A DNA stretch of 64,000 nucleotides from Microbacterium sp. SZ1 (lineage in GTDB: Bacteria; Actinomycetota; Actinomycetes; Actinomycetales; Microbacteriaceae): NCBI RefSeq assembly GCF_002362255.1, contig NZ_LPVV01000012.1, positions 62,001-126,000 on the forward strand, written 5' to 3'. The position numbers and the translations under genes are program-made. Below the pieces are notes generated by a model. That model was not told the origin of the DNA, searched no databases, and was given only the letters and a program-made list of their open reading frames with translations. Shown here piece by piece: positions 1 through 9,207 of this stretch (position 1 is its first letter; each line of letters begins with the position of its first letter).

Positions 1-1
1 C

Positions 2-712
2 GGCACCTTCGGCGCCTGGGCCGAGTACGTGGTCGCGAACGCTGCAGGACTCATCCCCGTACCAGAGGCGCTGAGCGACGAGAGCGCGTCGCAGCTGGTG
101 TCGATGCCCTTCAGCACGATCAGCCTGCTACAGTTCCTCGGCGCGAAGGAAGGCGACTGGATCGTGCAGAACGCCGCCAACGGCGCCGTCGGACGAATGC
201 TGGCGCAGCTCGGCACCGCCCGGGGCGTGAACGTTCTCGGCCTCGTCCGCCGCACCGCCGGCGTCGACGAGCTGCGCGAGCAGGGCATCGAGCGGATCGT
301 GGCGACCGACGCCGAGGACTGGCGCGACGAGGTCGAACGGATCACCGGCGGTGCGCACATCGCGTTCGGCATCGACTCGGTCGGCGGCTCGGCCGCGGGT
401 GACGTGCTCTCGCTCGTCGGTGAAGGCGGCACTCTGGTCGCATTCGGCGCCATGCAGTCGCCGGTCATGGAGATCGCCTCCTCCGACGTCATCTTCAAGC
501 AGGCGACGGTGAAGGGCTTCTGGGGCAGCAAGGTCATCCAGACCATGGATGCCGAGACCCGTACCGCCCTGTTCGGCGAGCTCATCCAGCGGGTCACCGA
601 CGGCACCCTGACCCTCCCCGTCGCGGGCGTCTTCGACGCCGCCGACATCGCCGACGCGGTGCGGGCGAGCACCTCGGCGGGACGCGTGGGCAAGGTGCTG
701 CTGCGCTTCTGA
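2..712 (+). CDS. Medium-chain dehydrogenase/reductase, C-terminal part (5' end outside window)
   Basis: This is the distal part of an MDR-superfamily oxidoreductase. The reading frame is open from base 2, so the true start lies upstream. The visible protein has the Rossmann dinucleotide motif NAANGAVGRMLAQL followed by VNVLGLVRR, which resembles the 2-enoyl thioester reductase (MECR/ETR-like) and quinone-oxidoreductase branch and suggests NADPH as cofactor. The end KVLLRF is typical of the family. The catalytic zinc-site region would lie in the missing N-terminal half, so I cannot tell a zinc alcohol dehydrogenase from a zinc-free quinone reductase. It ends 30 bases before the operator of the glycan genes. 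Substrate unknown. Confidence 0.8.
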   Translation, partial: GTFGAWAEYVVANAAGLIPVPEALSDESASQLVSMPFSTISLLQFLGAKEGDWIVQNAANGAVGRMLAQLGTARGVNVLGLVRRTAGVDELREQGIERIVATDAEDWRDEVERITGGAHIAFGIDSVGGSAAGDVLSLVGEGGTLVAFGAMQSPVMEIASSDVIFKQATVKGFWGSKVIQTMDAETRTALFGELIQRVTDGTLTLPVAGVFDAADIADAVRASTSAGRVGKVLLRF

Positions 713-736
713 TCACGACCCGGGTGGGGCGCAATC

Positions 737-772
737 AATTACTTGACAACGGTAATTAATTCGCTCTACGCT
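737..772 (+). promoter_or_regulatory. Promoter and overlapping operator of the GH95/CE7 genes
   Basis: A good sigma-A type promoter is visible: TTGACA at 743-748, an 18-base spacer, TACGCT at 767-772. The -35 is wrapped in a perfect inverted repeat AATTAC (737-742) N9 GTAATT (752-757). The core TTACTTGACAACG recurs at two other glycan-gene promoters of this window (9187 and, inverted, 9310). A repressor bound here would block the -35. The nearby ROK protein is the obvious candidate, which is inference. Confidence 0.7.
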
Positions 773-811
773 GACGGTGCTGCCCGATTCGATCGACCAC
801 ACCGGAGTGCG

Positions 812-3235
812 ATGAGCGACACCCTGCGCCTCACCTGGGATGCCCCCGCTTCCCGCTGGGACGAGGCGACTCCCCTCGGCAACGGGCGCATCGGCGCCAT
901 GGCCTACGGAGGATCGGGCCTCTACCGGCTCAACGATTCGACAGTCTGGTCGGGCACCCCGGACGGGCCCGCTCGCGCGCTCGACGACGTCATCGCCCGA
1001 GGAGCCGGACCCGAGCGCCTCGCCGAGGTGCGCGCCGCTCTCGATGAGGGCGACGTACGGCGGGCGGAAGAACTCCTCATGGCCTTCGAGGGACCGTACT
1101 CGCAGGAGTTCCTCCCGCTCGCCGACCTCCGCGTGGACGTGGTCGGAGCGGAGCCCGTCGCCCCCGCGCGCGTCCTCGACATCGACGAGGCGTGCCTGCT
1201 CGAGACGCTGTCCACCCCGTACGGGAGAGTGCGCCGACGGTCGTGGGCGTCCACGCCCGCTCAGGCACTGCTCGTCGAGCTGACGTCAGACGACCCGTTC
1301 GACGTCGACCTGGAGCTGTCGACGCCGCTGCGCGGCCACGCCGTCGGGCTGCCCGGCGCTCTCGCGCTGGATGTGCGGATACCTGTCGACGGCGCACCAC
1401 TGCATGAGGTCTCGGTCGAGCCAGGACACCGCTACGCGGACGACGACACGGACCACGGGGCCTATGACGCCTACGCCGCGGTCGTCACGGCCATCGATTC
1501 CGACGGCGAGATCGACGACGCCCCCGGGCGTCTCGCCGTGCGCGGAGCCCGTCGACTGCTGATCGCCCTGTCCACATCGTCGCGCGCCGAGTCGTGGTGG
1601 GCCGACGCCGGCGGGGACTGGCGGACCGCCTCACGCGAGGCGATCCGGGATCGCGCCCAGAAGCGAGCGGATGCCGCGGTTCGCCGAGCCGCGGCAGACC
1701 TGCTCGCCGAGCACGTCGCCGATCGGCGGCGAGCGACCAGGGCGCGATTCGCGATCGGCAGTCGACGTGAGGGGACCTGGAGCGTGGATCGCGACGTCCT
1801 GCGCGGAGACGATCCCGCCCTGCGCGCGACCGTCGCCGCGGAGTACGGCATGTATCTGCTCGCCTCGAGCTCGCGCGCCGGCAGTCCGGCCGCGAACCTC
1901 CAGGGCATCTGGAACGCCGAGCTGCGCCCCGCGTGGTCGTCGAACTACACGATCAACATCAACACCGAGATGAACTACTGGGCGGCACCCGTGCTGCACG
2001 CCCCCGACGTCTTCGAGCCGCTGCTCGCGCTCGTCGAGCATCTGGCGGCCACGGGAGGCGACGTCGCCCGACGCCTGTACGGCGCCCGCGGATGGGTCGC
2101 ACACCACAACAGCGACGTCTGGGGGTGGACGCTCCCCGTCGGCAACGGCCGCGGGGCGGCGAGCTGGGCGATCTGGATGATGGGCGGTGTGTGGCTCACT
2201 CACAATCTCTGGGACGCGTACGAGTTCACCGGTGATCGCGAGCTGCTGCGGGCTCGGATCTGGCCGTTGCTGCGCGGTGCGACCGAGTTCTGCCTCGACT
2301 GGCTCGTCGAGGGCGACGACGGGCTGCTGCGCACCGCGCCGTCCACGTCGCCGGAGAACTCCTATGTCGGCCACGACGGCGCGCCCACGCCCCTGGGGCT
2401 CACCGCCGCCTCCGACCTGGCGCTGATCGGCGCGCTCTTCAGCCGGGTCCTCCGCGCGATCGACGACCTCGATCTGGATGACGCGCTCGAAGCCGAGATC
2501 CGCGACGCTCTCGACCGCCTCGCACCGCTCTCGGTCGGCACCGACGGGCGAGTGCTCGAATGGGGTGCCGAGGTTCGGGAGCACGAGCCGCTGCACCGCC
2601 ACCTCTCCCCCGTCGTCGGGCTGTATCCGCTCGACGACATCACCCCCGAGGCGACCCCGGAGCTGTTCGATGCGGCCGTGCGGTTCCTCGACGCCCGCGG
2701 CCCCGGCGCGATGGGGTGGTCGTGGGCGTGGAAGGTCGCGCTGCGGGCACGCGCCGGTCAGGGTGACGTCGCGGCATCCCTTCTCGAAGAGGCACTGACC
2801 CCGTTCGACGGGGACTCCTCGCGGCACGGACCGGTCGACGGCTCCGAGTGGGGCGGGCTGCTGCCGAACCTCTTCAGCACGCATCCGCCCTTCCAGATCG
2901 ACGGCAACCTGGGCTTCCCCGCCGGCATCGTCGAGATGCTCGTGCAGAGCCACACCGGCGAGGTGCACCTGCTCTCCGCGTTGCCGGCGGCCTGGCCGGA
3001 CGGCGACGTCCAGGGCATCGCCGTCCGCTCCGGACTCCTGCTCGACCTCACCTGGTCCGGCGGACGCGTGACAGCGGCCGCCCTCCGCAACGCCGGCGCC
3101 GAAGACCGGACGGCCCGCGTGCGCATCGGCGATCGATCGATGCCGCTCACCGTTCCGGTGGGAGAGACGATCGCCGTCCCGCTCGCCCCCGCGACTGATA
3201 TGGAACGCACGGAGGACGCGCATGCACGGTGGTGA
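812..3235 (+). CDS. GH95 family glycoside hydrolase (alpha-L-fucosidase / alpha-L-galactosidase)
   Basis: The 807-residue protein matches GH95 end to end. An N-terminal beta-domain begins LRLTWDAPASRWDEATPLGN and carries the family hallmark LPLGNGRIGAM-type motif. The catalytic (alpha/alpha)6 barrel has the paired asparagines of TININTEMNYW near residue 380, the general-acid Glu in TSPENSYVG near 512, and the Asp of QIDGNLG near 695. These match the N/N/E/D set of Bifidobacterium AfcA. The family is inverting and releases alpha-1,2-L-fucose, or in some members alpha-L-galactose. No signal peptide is seen, so it acts inside the cell on imported oligosaccharides. I chose ATG 812, which is preceded by GGAG; an in-frame start at 743 would fall on the -35. 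The stop overlaps the next gene by 14 bases. Confidence 0.9.
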   Translation: MSDTLRLTWDAPASRWDEATPLGNGRIGAMAYGGSGLYRLNDSTVWSGTPDGPARALDDVIARGAGPERLAEVRAALDEGDVRRAEELLMAFEGPYSQEFLPLADLRVDVVGAEPVAPARVLDIDEACLLETLSTPYGRVRRRSWASTPAQALLVELTSDDPFDVDLELSTPLRGHAVGLPGALALDVRIPVDGAPLHEVSVEPGHRYADDDTDHGAYDAYAAVVTAIDSDGEIDDAPGRLAVRGARRLLIALSTSSRAESWWADAGGDWRTASREAIRDRAQKRADAAVRRAAADLLAEHVADRRRATRARFAIGSRREGTWSVDRDVLRGDDPALRATVAAEYGMYLLASSSRAGSPAANLQGIWNAELRPAWSSNYTININTEMNYWAAPVLHAPDVFEPLLALVEHLAATGGDVARRLYGARGWVAHHNSDVWGWTLPVGNGRGAASWAIWMMGGVWLTHNLWDAYEFTGDRELLRARIWPLLRGATEFCLDWLVEGDDGLLRTAPSTSPENSYVGHDGAPTPLGLTAASDLALIGALFSRVLRAIDDLDLDDALEAEIRDALDRLAPLSVGTDGRVLEWGAEVREHEPLHRHLSPVVGLYPLDDITPEATPELFDAAVRFLDARGPGAMGWSWAWKVALRARAGQGDVAASLLEEALTPFDGDSSRHGPVDGSEWGGLLPNLFSTHPPFQIDGNLGFPAGIVEMLVQSHTGEVHLLSALPAAWPDGDVQGIAVRSGLLLDLTWSGGRVTAAALRNAGAEDRTARVRIGDRSMPLTVPVGETIAVPLAPATDMERTEDAHARW

Positions 3236-4208
3236 GATCGCGACGCTCGACGCGCCGACCACGCAGACCGAGCCCGACGACTTCGATGCCTTCTGGGCCG
3301 ACACGATCGCGGAGACCCGAAGCCTGCCCCTCGACGTGATCGTGACCCCGCACCCGACCCGGCTCACGCAGATCGACGTGTACGAGGTGCGATTCCGGGG
3401 GTTCGCCGGCACACCCATCCGCGCGTGGCTACGGGTGCCGCACGGCGCGGCCGCGCCCCTGCCGGGCATGGTGCAGTTCTTCGGCTACGGCAACGGGCGG
3501 GGGCACGCCCTGCGCGACCTGCGCTGGGCGGCCGCAGGCTACGCGCACCTCGTCGTCGACGCGCGCGGGCAGGGCCACGGCGACACCGACGACGACCATG
3601 CGGACGGCGGCCCGTCCGCCGGCGGCTTCCTCACCCGCGGCCTCCGCTCTCCTCACGAGTACTACTACCGGCGCGTGTACACGGATGCGGTGCGCGCGGT
3701 GGAGGCACTGCGCTCCCTCCACCTCGTCGACCCCGTGCGCGTCGGTGTCGTCGGCGCGAGTCAGGGCGGAGGCATCGCGTTGGCGATGGCGGGCCTGGTT
3801 CCCGATCTCGCCGTCGCCGTCATCCAGGCGCCCTTCCTCTGCGAGCTCGACCGCGCTGCGACGCTGAGTCGGGAGCACCCGTACTCGCTGCTGACGCAGT
3901 ACCTCGCCGATCGGCGCGGTGATGCGGCGACCGCGCTCGACACCCTGCGGTACTTCGACGGCGTCAATCACGCCAAGCGCGCCAACGCTCCGGCCCTCCT
4001 GAGCACGGGCATGCTCGACGGCATCGCCCCGCCCGAGACGGTCCTCCCCGCGTTCAGCGCGTACGGGGGCGCGAAGACCGTGGTGCTCTGGCCCTACAAC
4101 GGCCATGAGGCCGGCGGTGACCTCGACGAGGAGAACGCCCTCGATTTCGCGGCTCAGCACCTCGCCGTCGATGCTCCCCTGCCTGCCGCTGCGGATTCGC
4201 TACGATAG
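3222..4208 (+). CDS. CE7 acetyl esterase (acetylxylan esterase / cephalosporin-C deacetylase family)
   Basis: A 328-residue alpha/beta hydrolase of carbohydrate esterase family 7. Visible motifs are RGQG (oxyanion region, VVDARGQGHGD), the nucleophile elbow GASQGG around residue 180, the acid in GMLDGIAPP, and the catalytic His in YNGHEAGG. Family members remove acetyl groups from short xylo-oligosaccharides and other acetylated sugars in the cytoplasm, and there is no signal peptide here. It begins inside the end of the GH95 gene, with GGAGG at 3211-3215 fixing ATG 3222, so the two are co-translated. The pairing implies an O-acetylated fucosylated substrate, which is inference. Confidence 0.88.
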   Translation: MHGGEIATLDAPTTQTEPDDFDAFWADTIAETRSLPLDVIVTPHPTRLTQIDVYEVRFRGFAGTPIRAWLRVPHGAAAPLPGMVQFFGYGNGRGHALRDLRWAAAGYAHLVVDARGQGHGDTDDDHADGGPSAGGFLTRGLRSPHEYYYRRVYTDAVRAVEALRSLHLVDPVRVGVVGASQGGGIALAMAGLVPDLAVAVIQAPFLCELDRAATLSREHPYSLLTQYLADRRGDAATALDTLRYFDGVNHAKRANAPALLSTGMLDGIAPPETVLPAFSAYGGAKTVVLWPYNGHEAGGDLDEENALDFAAQHLAVDAPLPAAADSLR

Positions 4209-4230
4209 CCGACACCGACCGAAGGATCTG

Positions 4231-5397
4231 ATGGATCACGACACCGCCGCGCGCACCACTCTCATCCGCTCGGCGTCCGATGCCGGTTCGCGGGTCTTCG
4301 AGACGATCCTGACGCGCAGCCCCATCAGCCGCATCGACATCGCCCGCCAGACGGGTCTCTCCCAGGCCGCCGTGACCAAGGCCGTCGCACCGCTGGTCGC
4401 CGCCGGGCTCGTCGACTCTCCCCCGGCCTCGCATCGCGACGGCACACCTGGGCGCCCGGTGAGCCCCGTGTCGATCGTGGTCGAGTCCATGGTCATGATC
4501 GGCGTGAAGGTCAACGTCGACGAGGTCATCGCCGTGGCCACCGACCTGGCCACCACGATCCTCGCGAGCGAGCGTCGCGCGCTCCCGGATGACGACCCGC
4601 ATACCGTGCTCGACGCCATCGTCGGCGTCGTCGCCGCTCTCGAGAGCCGGCTCGGCGACAGCGTGGCCGCGGTCGCGGGCATCGGCGTCTCCGTCTCGGG
4701 CGACGTCGACACCGCGGCCGGCGTGGTGCGGGAGTCGAACATCATGGGGTGGGCCGACGTGCCGTTCGCCGACCTCCTCGCTCAGAGACTGCCGTGGCCC
4801 GTCACCCTCGAGAACGACGTGCACGCCCTCACGATCGGCGAGCACTGGTTCGGAGTCGGCCTCGGCACGGCATCCTTCGCCATCGTCACGATCGGTCGCG
4901 GCATCGGCAGCGGACTGCACCTGAACGGCGAAGTCGTCAGCGGCGCGTTCGGCGTCGCGGGCGAGATCGGACACCTGCCGCTCGCCGATCCGGCGCTCGT
5001 GTGCCCGTGCGGTCGACGCGGCTGCGTCGAGGCGGCTGCGTCGACGCCCGCGATCGAGTCGGCCGTCTCGGCCGCGCTCGGTCGCCCCGTCTCGATCGCC
5101 GAGGCCGTCGAGCTCGCCCATGCCGGAGAGCCGGAGGCGGATGCCGCCTTCCGCGAGGCCGCCCGCCTGATCGGCACCGCAATCGCCACGCTCGTGAACC
5201 TCACCGGTCCCGAAGTGGTCATCATCGGCGGCGAGGGCGTGTCGAACTTCGACCTTTTCGAGAAGACGCTGCGCGACGCCTTCGAGACGCACGCGTTCGG
5301 CGCCGCCGTGCACTGCCGCATCGTCACGCGGCCGCACACCTTCGAGGACTGGGCCCGCGGCGCCGCTGCCGCCGCCATCCAGTCGCTCGTGCGCTGA
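4231..5397 (+). CDS. ROK-family transcriptional repressor
   Basis: A 388-residue NagC/XylR-type regulator. The N-terminal winged helix-turn-helix reads IDIARQTGLSQAAVTKAVAPL. The sugar-kinase-like ROK domain follows, with a DNDVHAL-like strand (ENDVHAL), GRGIGSGLHLNG, and the zinc signature GEIGHLPL followed by CPCGRRGCVEA, with the CxCGxxGCxE cysteines intact. Such proteins release their operator when sugar binds the ROK domain. It sits 22 bases after the esterase gene in the same direction and is probably the local regulator of the operators at 737, 9187 and 9310. I took ATG 4231 rather than the upstream in-frame ATG at 4105, which lies inside the esterase gene. The ligand is unknown. Confidence 0.9.
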   Translation: MDHDTAARTTLIRSASDAGSRVFETILTRSPISRIDIARQTGLSQAAVTKAVAPLVAAGLVDSPPASHRDGTPGRPVSPVSIVVESMVMIGVKVNVDEVIAVATDLATTILASERRALPDDDPHTVLDAIVGVVAALESRLGDSVAAVAGIGVSVSGDVDTAAGVVRESNIMGWADVPFADLLAQRLPWPVTLENDVHALTIGEHWFGVGLGTASFAIVTIGRGIGSGLHLNGEVVSGAFGVAGEIGHLPLADPALVCPCGRRGCVEAAASTPAIESAVSAALGRPVSIAEAVELAHAGEPEADAAFREAARLIGTAIATLVNLTGPEVVIIGGEGVSNFDLFEKTLRDAFETHAFGAAVHCRIVTRPHTFEDWARGAAAAAIQSLVR

Positions 5398-5423
5398 CGC
5401 TCCCGCCGATTCGCGCCGGCGGT

Positions 5424-5458
5424 GCGCCCGGCTTCGCGCGCCCGGCTTCGCACGCCCG
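5424..5458. repeat. Short tandem repeat, 14-base unit
   Basis: GCGCCCGGCTTCGC is repeated directly, with a third partial copy, in the gap after the ROK gene. It may only be slippage in GC-rich DNA. Confidence 0.5.
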
Positions 5459-5484
5459 ACAGCGACTGTCCGCCGTCCACAGCA

Positions 5485-5519
5485 GGATGCGCGGGACGGA
5501 TGATCCGTCCCGCGCATCC
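5485..5519. terminator. Bidirectional hairpin terminator between the ROK and binding-protein genes
   Basis: Perfect 17-base inverted repeat (5485-5501 and 5503-5519) between two convergent genes. There is no T-run on either strand, so it would work as a long GC stem, as is common in actinobacteria. Confidence 0.75.
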
Positions 5520-5528
5520 CCTGAGCGC

Positions 5529-7157
5529 TCAGAGCGCGTCGTACAGCTTCTGCTGCAGCTCCAGATAGCGGTCGACACCGAGCCCCGAAAGGTCGTCGAG
5601 GTACGACTGCCATGCCCCGTCGTCGTCGATGTCGCGCTGGCCGGTCACGAACTCCGCCTGGGCCTGCGTGATGTAGGTCGCGATGTTCGTCTGCAGCTCG
5701 GCGATCTCCGCTGAGGTGTCGGGGTCGGGCCACAGCTTGTTGTCGGGGAACAGCAGGTCCTCGTCCGGCGCGTACGGCTCATACAGCTGCGACGCCTCGA
5801 GAAGACGACGCTCGTAGCCGTCGGGAGAGTAGATGTCCTCCGGCACGACCTGCGAGTTGCGGTACTCGAGCGAGTCCCAGTACTGCCCCATCGAGCGCCA
5901 CGCCGCGTTCGACGTCTCGTCGTAGGTCAGCGGCTTGAACGTGGGCTCGAGCTCCGGGTCCAGAGCGACGTCGCCCTCCTCCGCCGGAACCCAGGCCTCG
6001 CCCTCGGGTCCCATCGCGCCGAGGCGGTCGCCCTCGTCGGTCACCAGGTAGTCGATGACCTTGATCGCCTTGATGCGCTCCTCCTCGGTCGACTTGTTCG
6101 TGAGGGCGAACATGCCGAGCGGGCTGACCTGCGACCGATAGGTGGCGAACTGCGTGCCGTCCGGGCCCTTCACCGGCGCGACGGCGTCGTAGTGCGTGTC
6201 GCGGCCGTCTGGCGAGTTCGCCGTGACGATCTCGTACGGGTGCAGAACCGCGGCGGCGCCGAGGATCTCGGCATCCGCGTTGTCGCCGAGGGCGCGTAGC
6301 GCCTCGCCGTTCTGCGTGAAGGATGCCGTGTCGACCAGGCCCTCCTCGGCGAGCGAGGCGATGTACTGCAGTCCGGCACGCCAGCCGTCGGAGGTCGCCG
6401 AGAGCTCGACCTTGCCACCGTCCATCACCATCGGCGGCGGGCTCGACGGGCTGCCGTACGGCGCGTACGCGAACGCGTTCATGAAGTAGTTGATGACGGG
6501 CTCACCCGACGAGGCGCTGAGCGCGATCTCGTCGGCCTTGCCGTTGCCGTTCGGGTCGTCGTTCTTGAAGGCCCGCAGCACCTCGCGGAGCTCTTCCGTG
6601 GTCGTCGGCTGCGCGAGTCCGAGCTTGTCGAGCCAGGTGGTGTTCATCCACAGCTTCGAGGGGTAGCTGCAGTGGAAGCACTCGGTGAACTGGGTGATCG
6701 CGTAGATGTGACCGTCGGGCGCGGTGACCGACTGCTCCCAGTCGGGCTTCTCCTCGAAGCGCTTCTTGAGGTTCGGCGCGTACTCGTCGATGAGGTCCTC
6801 GAGCGGCACGAGCACGCCCTGCTGCCCGTACTTGAGCACCTCGCTGCGCGAGAACGCATCGACCCACGGCACGAGGAAGTACGCGTCGGGGTAGTCGCCG
6901 CTCGCGAGCGAGACCTGGCGCTTCTCGCCCGCGACGCTGCCGTCGTAGGTCGTGGTCTGCCAGTCGAAGTCGATGTCGAACTTCTTCTCGAGCAGTTGGG
7001 TGAACTCATTGTCCTCGAGCGAGCCGTTGTCGCCCTGCGGGCCGAACGCGACGAGGGCGCCGTCGTCGTCGCTGGGCGACGTGCAGGCGGCGAGCGCCAG
7101 CCCCGTCGCGACGACGGTGACGGCGGCGATCGCGCCCCGTGTGATGCGGTGTGTCAT
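5529..7157 (-). CDS. Carbohydrate ABC transporter solute-binding lipoprotein
   Basis: A 542-residue extracellular solute-binding protein, family 1 (LipO/YtcQ-like size class). The N-terminus is a lipoprotein signal: a basic start, a hydrophobic stretch and the lipobox LAAC with Cys25. The mature protein begins acidic and has the FDWQTTTYDG and lobe-hinge features seen in binding proteins that work with LplB/YtcP permeases. It captures an oligosaccharide outside the membrane for the two permeases encoded just upstream. ATG 7157 is preceded by AAAGGAGA at good spacing. It is the last gene of the permease operon, 62 bases after the second permease. The ligand cannot be read from sequence. Confidence 0.9.
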   Translation of the reverse strand: MTHRITRGAIAAVTVVATGLALAACTSPSDDDGALVAFGPQGDNGSLEDNEFTQLLEKKFDIDFDWQTTTYDGSVAGEKRQVSLASGDYPDAYFLVPWVDAFSRSEVLKYGQQGVLVPLEDLIDEYAPNLKKRFEEKPDWEQSVTAPDGHIYAITQFTECFHCSYPSKLWMNTTWLDKLGLAQPTTTEELREVLRAFKNDDPNGNGKADEIALSASSGEPVINYFMNAFAYAPYGSPSSPPPMVMDGGKVELSATSDGWRAGLQYIASLAEEGLVDTASFTQNGEALRALGDNADAEILGAAAVLHPYEIVTANSPDGRDTHYDAVAPVKGPDGTQFATYRSQVSPLGMFALTNKSTEEERIKAIKVIDYLVTDEGDRLGAMGPEGEAWVPAEEGDVALDPELEPTFKPLTYDETSNAAWRSMGQYWDSLEYRNSQVVPEDIYSPDGYERRLLEASQLYEPYAPDEDLLFPDNKLWPDPDTSAEIAELQTNIATYITQAQAEFVTGQRDIDDDGAWQSYLDDLSGLGVDRYLELQQKLYDAL

Positions 7158-7219
7158 TTCCGGAATCTCCTTTGACCGGTTCCAGGTGCGGGTGTGTGTG
7201 GTGGGTTCGGGGGGCGGCG

Positions 7220-8197
7220 TCAGCCCTTGACGGCGCCGATCATGATGCCCTTGCTGAAGTACTTGGCGACGAAGGGATAGGCGACGAGCATCGGGATGGT
7301 CGCGATGACGACGGTCGAGTACCGCAGCAGGTCGGCGAGCTCGCGCCGCCGCAGCTGCTCGGCGACGTCACCGCCGCCGCCGGCGTCGTTGAGGATGAGC
7401 AGGCCCCGCAGCACGAGCTGGAGCGGCTGCAGGTCGGCGTCGCGCAGGTAGAGCAGGGCGTCGAAGTACGAGTTCCACTGCATGATCGCGTACATGAGGG
7501 CGATCACGGCGAGCAGGGGTTTGGCGAGCGGCACGACGATCGTCCAGAGGATGCGGAGTTCCGACGCCCCGTCGAGCTGTGCGGCCTCGTACACCTCGTC
7601 GGGGACGGAGGAGCGGAAGTAGACGATCGCGATGATGACCTGCCAGACGCCGATGGCGTTGGGGAGCAGCATCGACCAGCGGGTGTCGAGGAGGCCGAGG
7701 GACTGCACGACGAGGTACATCGGGATGACCCCGCCGGTGAAGAGCATCGTGAAGACGACTCCCCCGGTGATCACCTTCCGGCCGAACAGCTGGGCGCGTG
7801 AGAGCGGATAAGCGATGGCGACCGTGCCCACCACGCTGATGAGCGTGCCGACGACCGTGTAGAAGACGGAGTTGCCGAAGCCGCGCAGGATGGCCGGATT
7901 GCCGAGCGCCTCGGCATAGCCCCGAAAGGTGAACTCGACGGGCCAGAACAGCACCCGACCCGACGACACGGCCTGAGGGCTCGACAGCGAGCTGGCGACG
8001 ATGTTCAGCAGCGGGAGCAGGACCACCAGCAGGAACACGGACAGCAGGATGTACGCGGCGACCACGAAGACCCGGTCCGCTCTCGTCTCCTTGACCTTGA
8101 CGCCTCGTGCGAGCGGGTCGCGCTTCGGACGCCGCTTCCTGTTCTCGGCGACGACGATCTCCTCGGTGAGGAGCGCCTCGGTGTTGATCGTGGTCAC
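7220..8197 (-). CDS. Carbohydrate ABC transporter permease (YtcP/LplC type)
   Basis: A 325-residue inner-membrane permease with six predicted helices. It has the EAA loop EAAQLDGASELRILWTIVVPLAKP, which contacts the ATPase, and the C-terminal FSKGIMIGAVKG ending that is characteristic of the COG0395 YtcP subgroup. The start is a GTG at 8197 whose last bases overlap the stop of the first permease (GTGA); a second GTG at 8200 is equally possible. A longer open frame exists upstream, but it runs through the first permease in another frame and was not used. Confidence 0.9.
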   Translation of the reverse strand: MTTINTEALLTEEIVVAENRKRRPKRDPLARGVKVKETRADRVFVVAAYILLSVFLLVVLLPLLNIVASSLSSPQAVSSGRVLFWPVEFTFRGYAEALGNPAILRGFGNSVFYTVVGTLISVVGTVAIAYPLSRAQLFGRKVITGGVVFTMLFTGGVIPMYLVVQSLGLLDTRWSMLLPNAIGVWQVIIAIVYFRSSVPDEVYEAAQLDGASELRILWTIVVPLAKPLLAVIALMYAIMQWNSYFDALLYLRDADLQPLQLVLRGLLILNDAGGGGDVAEQLRRRELADLLRYSTVVIATIPMLVAYPFVAKYFSKGIMIGAVKG

Positions 8198-9165
8198 CAC
8201 AGTCCGTTCCCCGTCACTCGCTTGGACACCGTGTTCACGACGAGCAGCAGCACGAGGCTGATGACGGCGTTGAAGAGTCCGATCGTCGCCCCGAGACTGA
8301 AGTTCGCATTGAGGATGCCCGTCTTGTACACGTACGTCGGGATGATCTCGGAGGTCGACAGGTTGAGCGCGTTCTGCAGGAGGAACGCCTTCTCGAACCC
8401 GATCGCCATGATGTTGCCCACTCCGAGGATCAGGATGATGGATGCCGTGGGCAGCAGCGCCGGGATGTCGACGTTCCAGATCTTCTGCAGCCGCGAGGCG
8501 CCATCGATCTTCGCCGCTTCGTACAGAGAGGTGTCGACCGAGGCGAGGGCGGCGAGATAGATGACGGCGGAGTATCCGGTCGTCGTCCAGATGTCGGTCG
8601 CGACGTAGATATGGCGGAAGAAGTCCGCGTCGGCGAGGAGATCGACCTGACCGGCGCCGAAGAAGCTGAAGGTCCGCCCCAGCAGCCCGACCCGGGGCGA
8701 GAGCAGCAGGATCGTCATCGACACCACGACCACCGTGGAGATGAAGTACGGCGCGTAGGTGACCAGCTGCACTGTCCGGCTGAAGAACTTCAGCCGGACC
8801 TCGTTCAAGGCGAGGGCGAGGATGATCGGCAGCGGGAAGCTCGCGATCAGCGTGTAGCCGGCGAGGAGGAACGTGTTGCCGACGAGCCGCGGGAAGACCG
8901 GGTTGCGGAACAGGTTCGCGAAGTTGTCGAAGCCCACCCAGGGGCTCCCCCACACGCCGTCGATCGGGTTGTAGTTCTTGAAGGCGATGACCGCGTTGGC
9001 CATCGGCACGTAGCGGAAGACGATGAACCAGACGATGGGCACGAGGAGCAGCAGGTAGAGCTGCCAGTAGCGGCGCAGGCTGCGGCGGAATCGTGCGCGT
9101 CTCGAGGTTCGACGGACGGTCGGCGCGACCGCCGTCGGTGGTGCGTGCTCGGCACTGAGCTTCAT
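8194..9165 (-). CDS. Carbohydrate ABC transporter permease (LplB type)
   Basis: A 323-residue permease of the LplB (COG4209) group. Six hydrophobic segments follow a basic N-terminal tail, and the EAA loop reads EAAKIDGASRLQKIWNVDIP. It is the first gene of the operon permease-permease-binding protein. No ATPase gene lies in the island, so a shared MsiK/MsmX-like ATPase encoded elsewhere must energise it (known for this transporter class; inferred here). The upstream region carries the shared operator at 9187. Confidence 0.9.
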   Translation of the reverse strand: MKLSAEHAPPTAVAPTVRRTSRRARFRRSLRRYWQLYLLLLVPIVWFIVFRYVPMANAVIAFKNYNPIDGVWGSPWVGFDNFANLFRNPVFPRLVGNTFLLAGYTLIASFPLPIILALALNEVRLKFFSRTVQLVTYAPYFISTVVVVSMTILLLSPRVGLLGRTFSFFGAGQVDLLADADFFRHIYVATDIWTTTGYSAVIYLAALASVDTSLYEAAKIDGASRLQKIWNVDIPALLPTASIILILGVGNIMAIGFEKAFLLQNALNLSTSEIIPTYVYKTGILNANFSLGATIGLFNAVISLVLLLVVNTVSKRVTGNGLW

Positions 9166-9185
9166 GTTCGCCCTCCCGGGGCAGG

Positions 9186-9207
9186 ATTACTTTACGTCGT
9201 AATAAAA
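9186..9207 (-). promoter_or_regulatory. Operator upstream of the sugar ABC transporter operon
   Basis: ATTAC (9186-9190) N8 GTAAT (9199-9203) forms an inverted repeat whose plus-strand core TTACTTTACGTCG matches the GH95 operator. On the transporter strand a candidate promoter reads TTGCGA, 17 bases, TTTTAT just upstream, so the operator would lie immediately after the -10. Confidence 0.6.

Noticed and set aside
1631..3469. Long open frame antisense to the GH95 gene
   Set aside because: It mirrors a clear enzyme gene in very GC-rich DNA, has no recognisable domain and no ribosome site. The same reasoning removes the antisense frames at 4054-5733, 9208-11811, 11237-14317 and 47734-50610.
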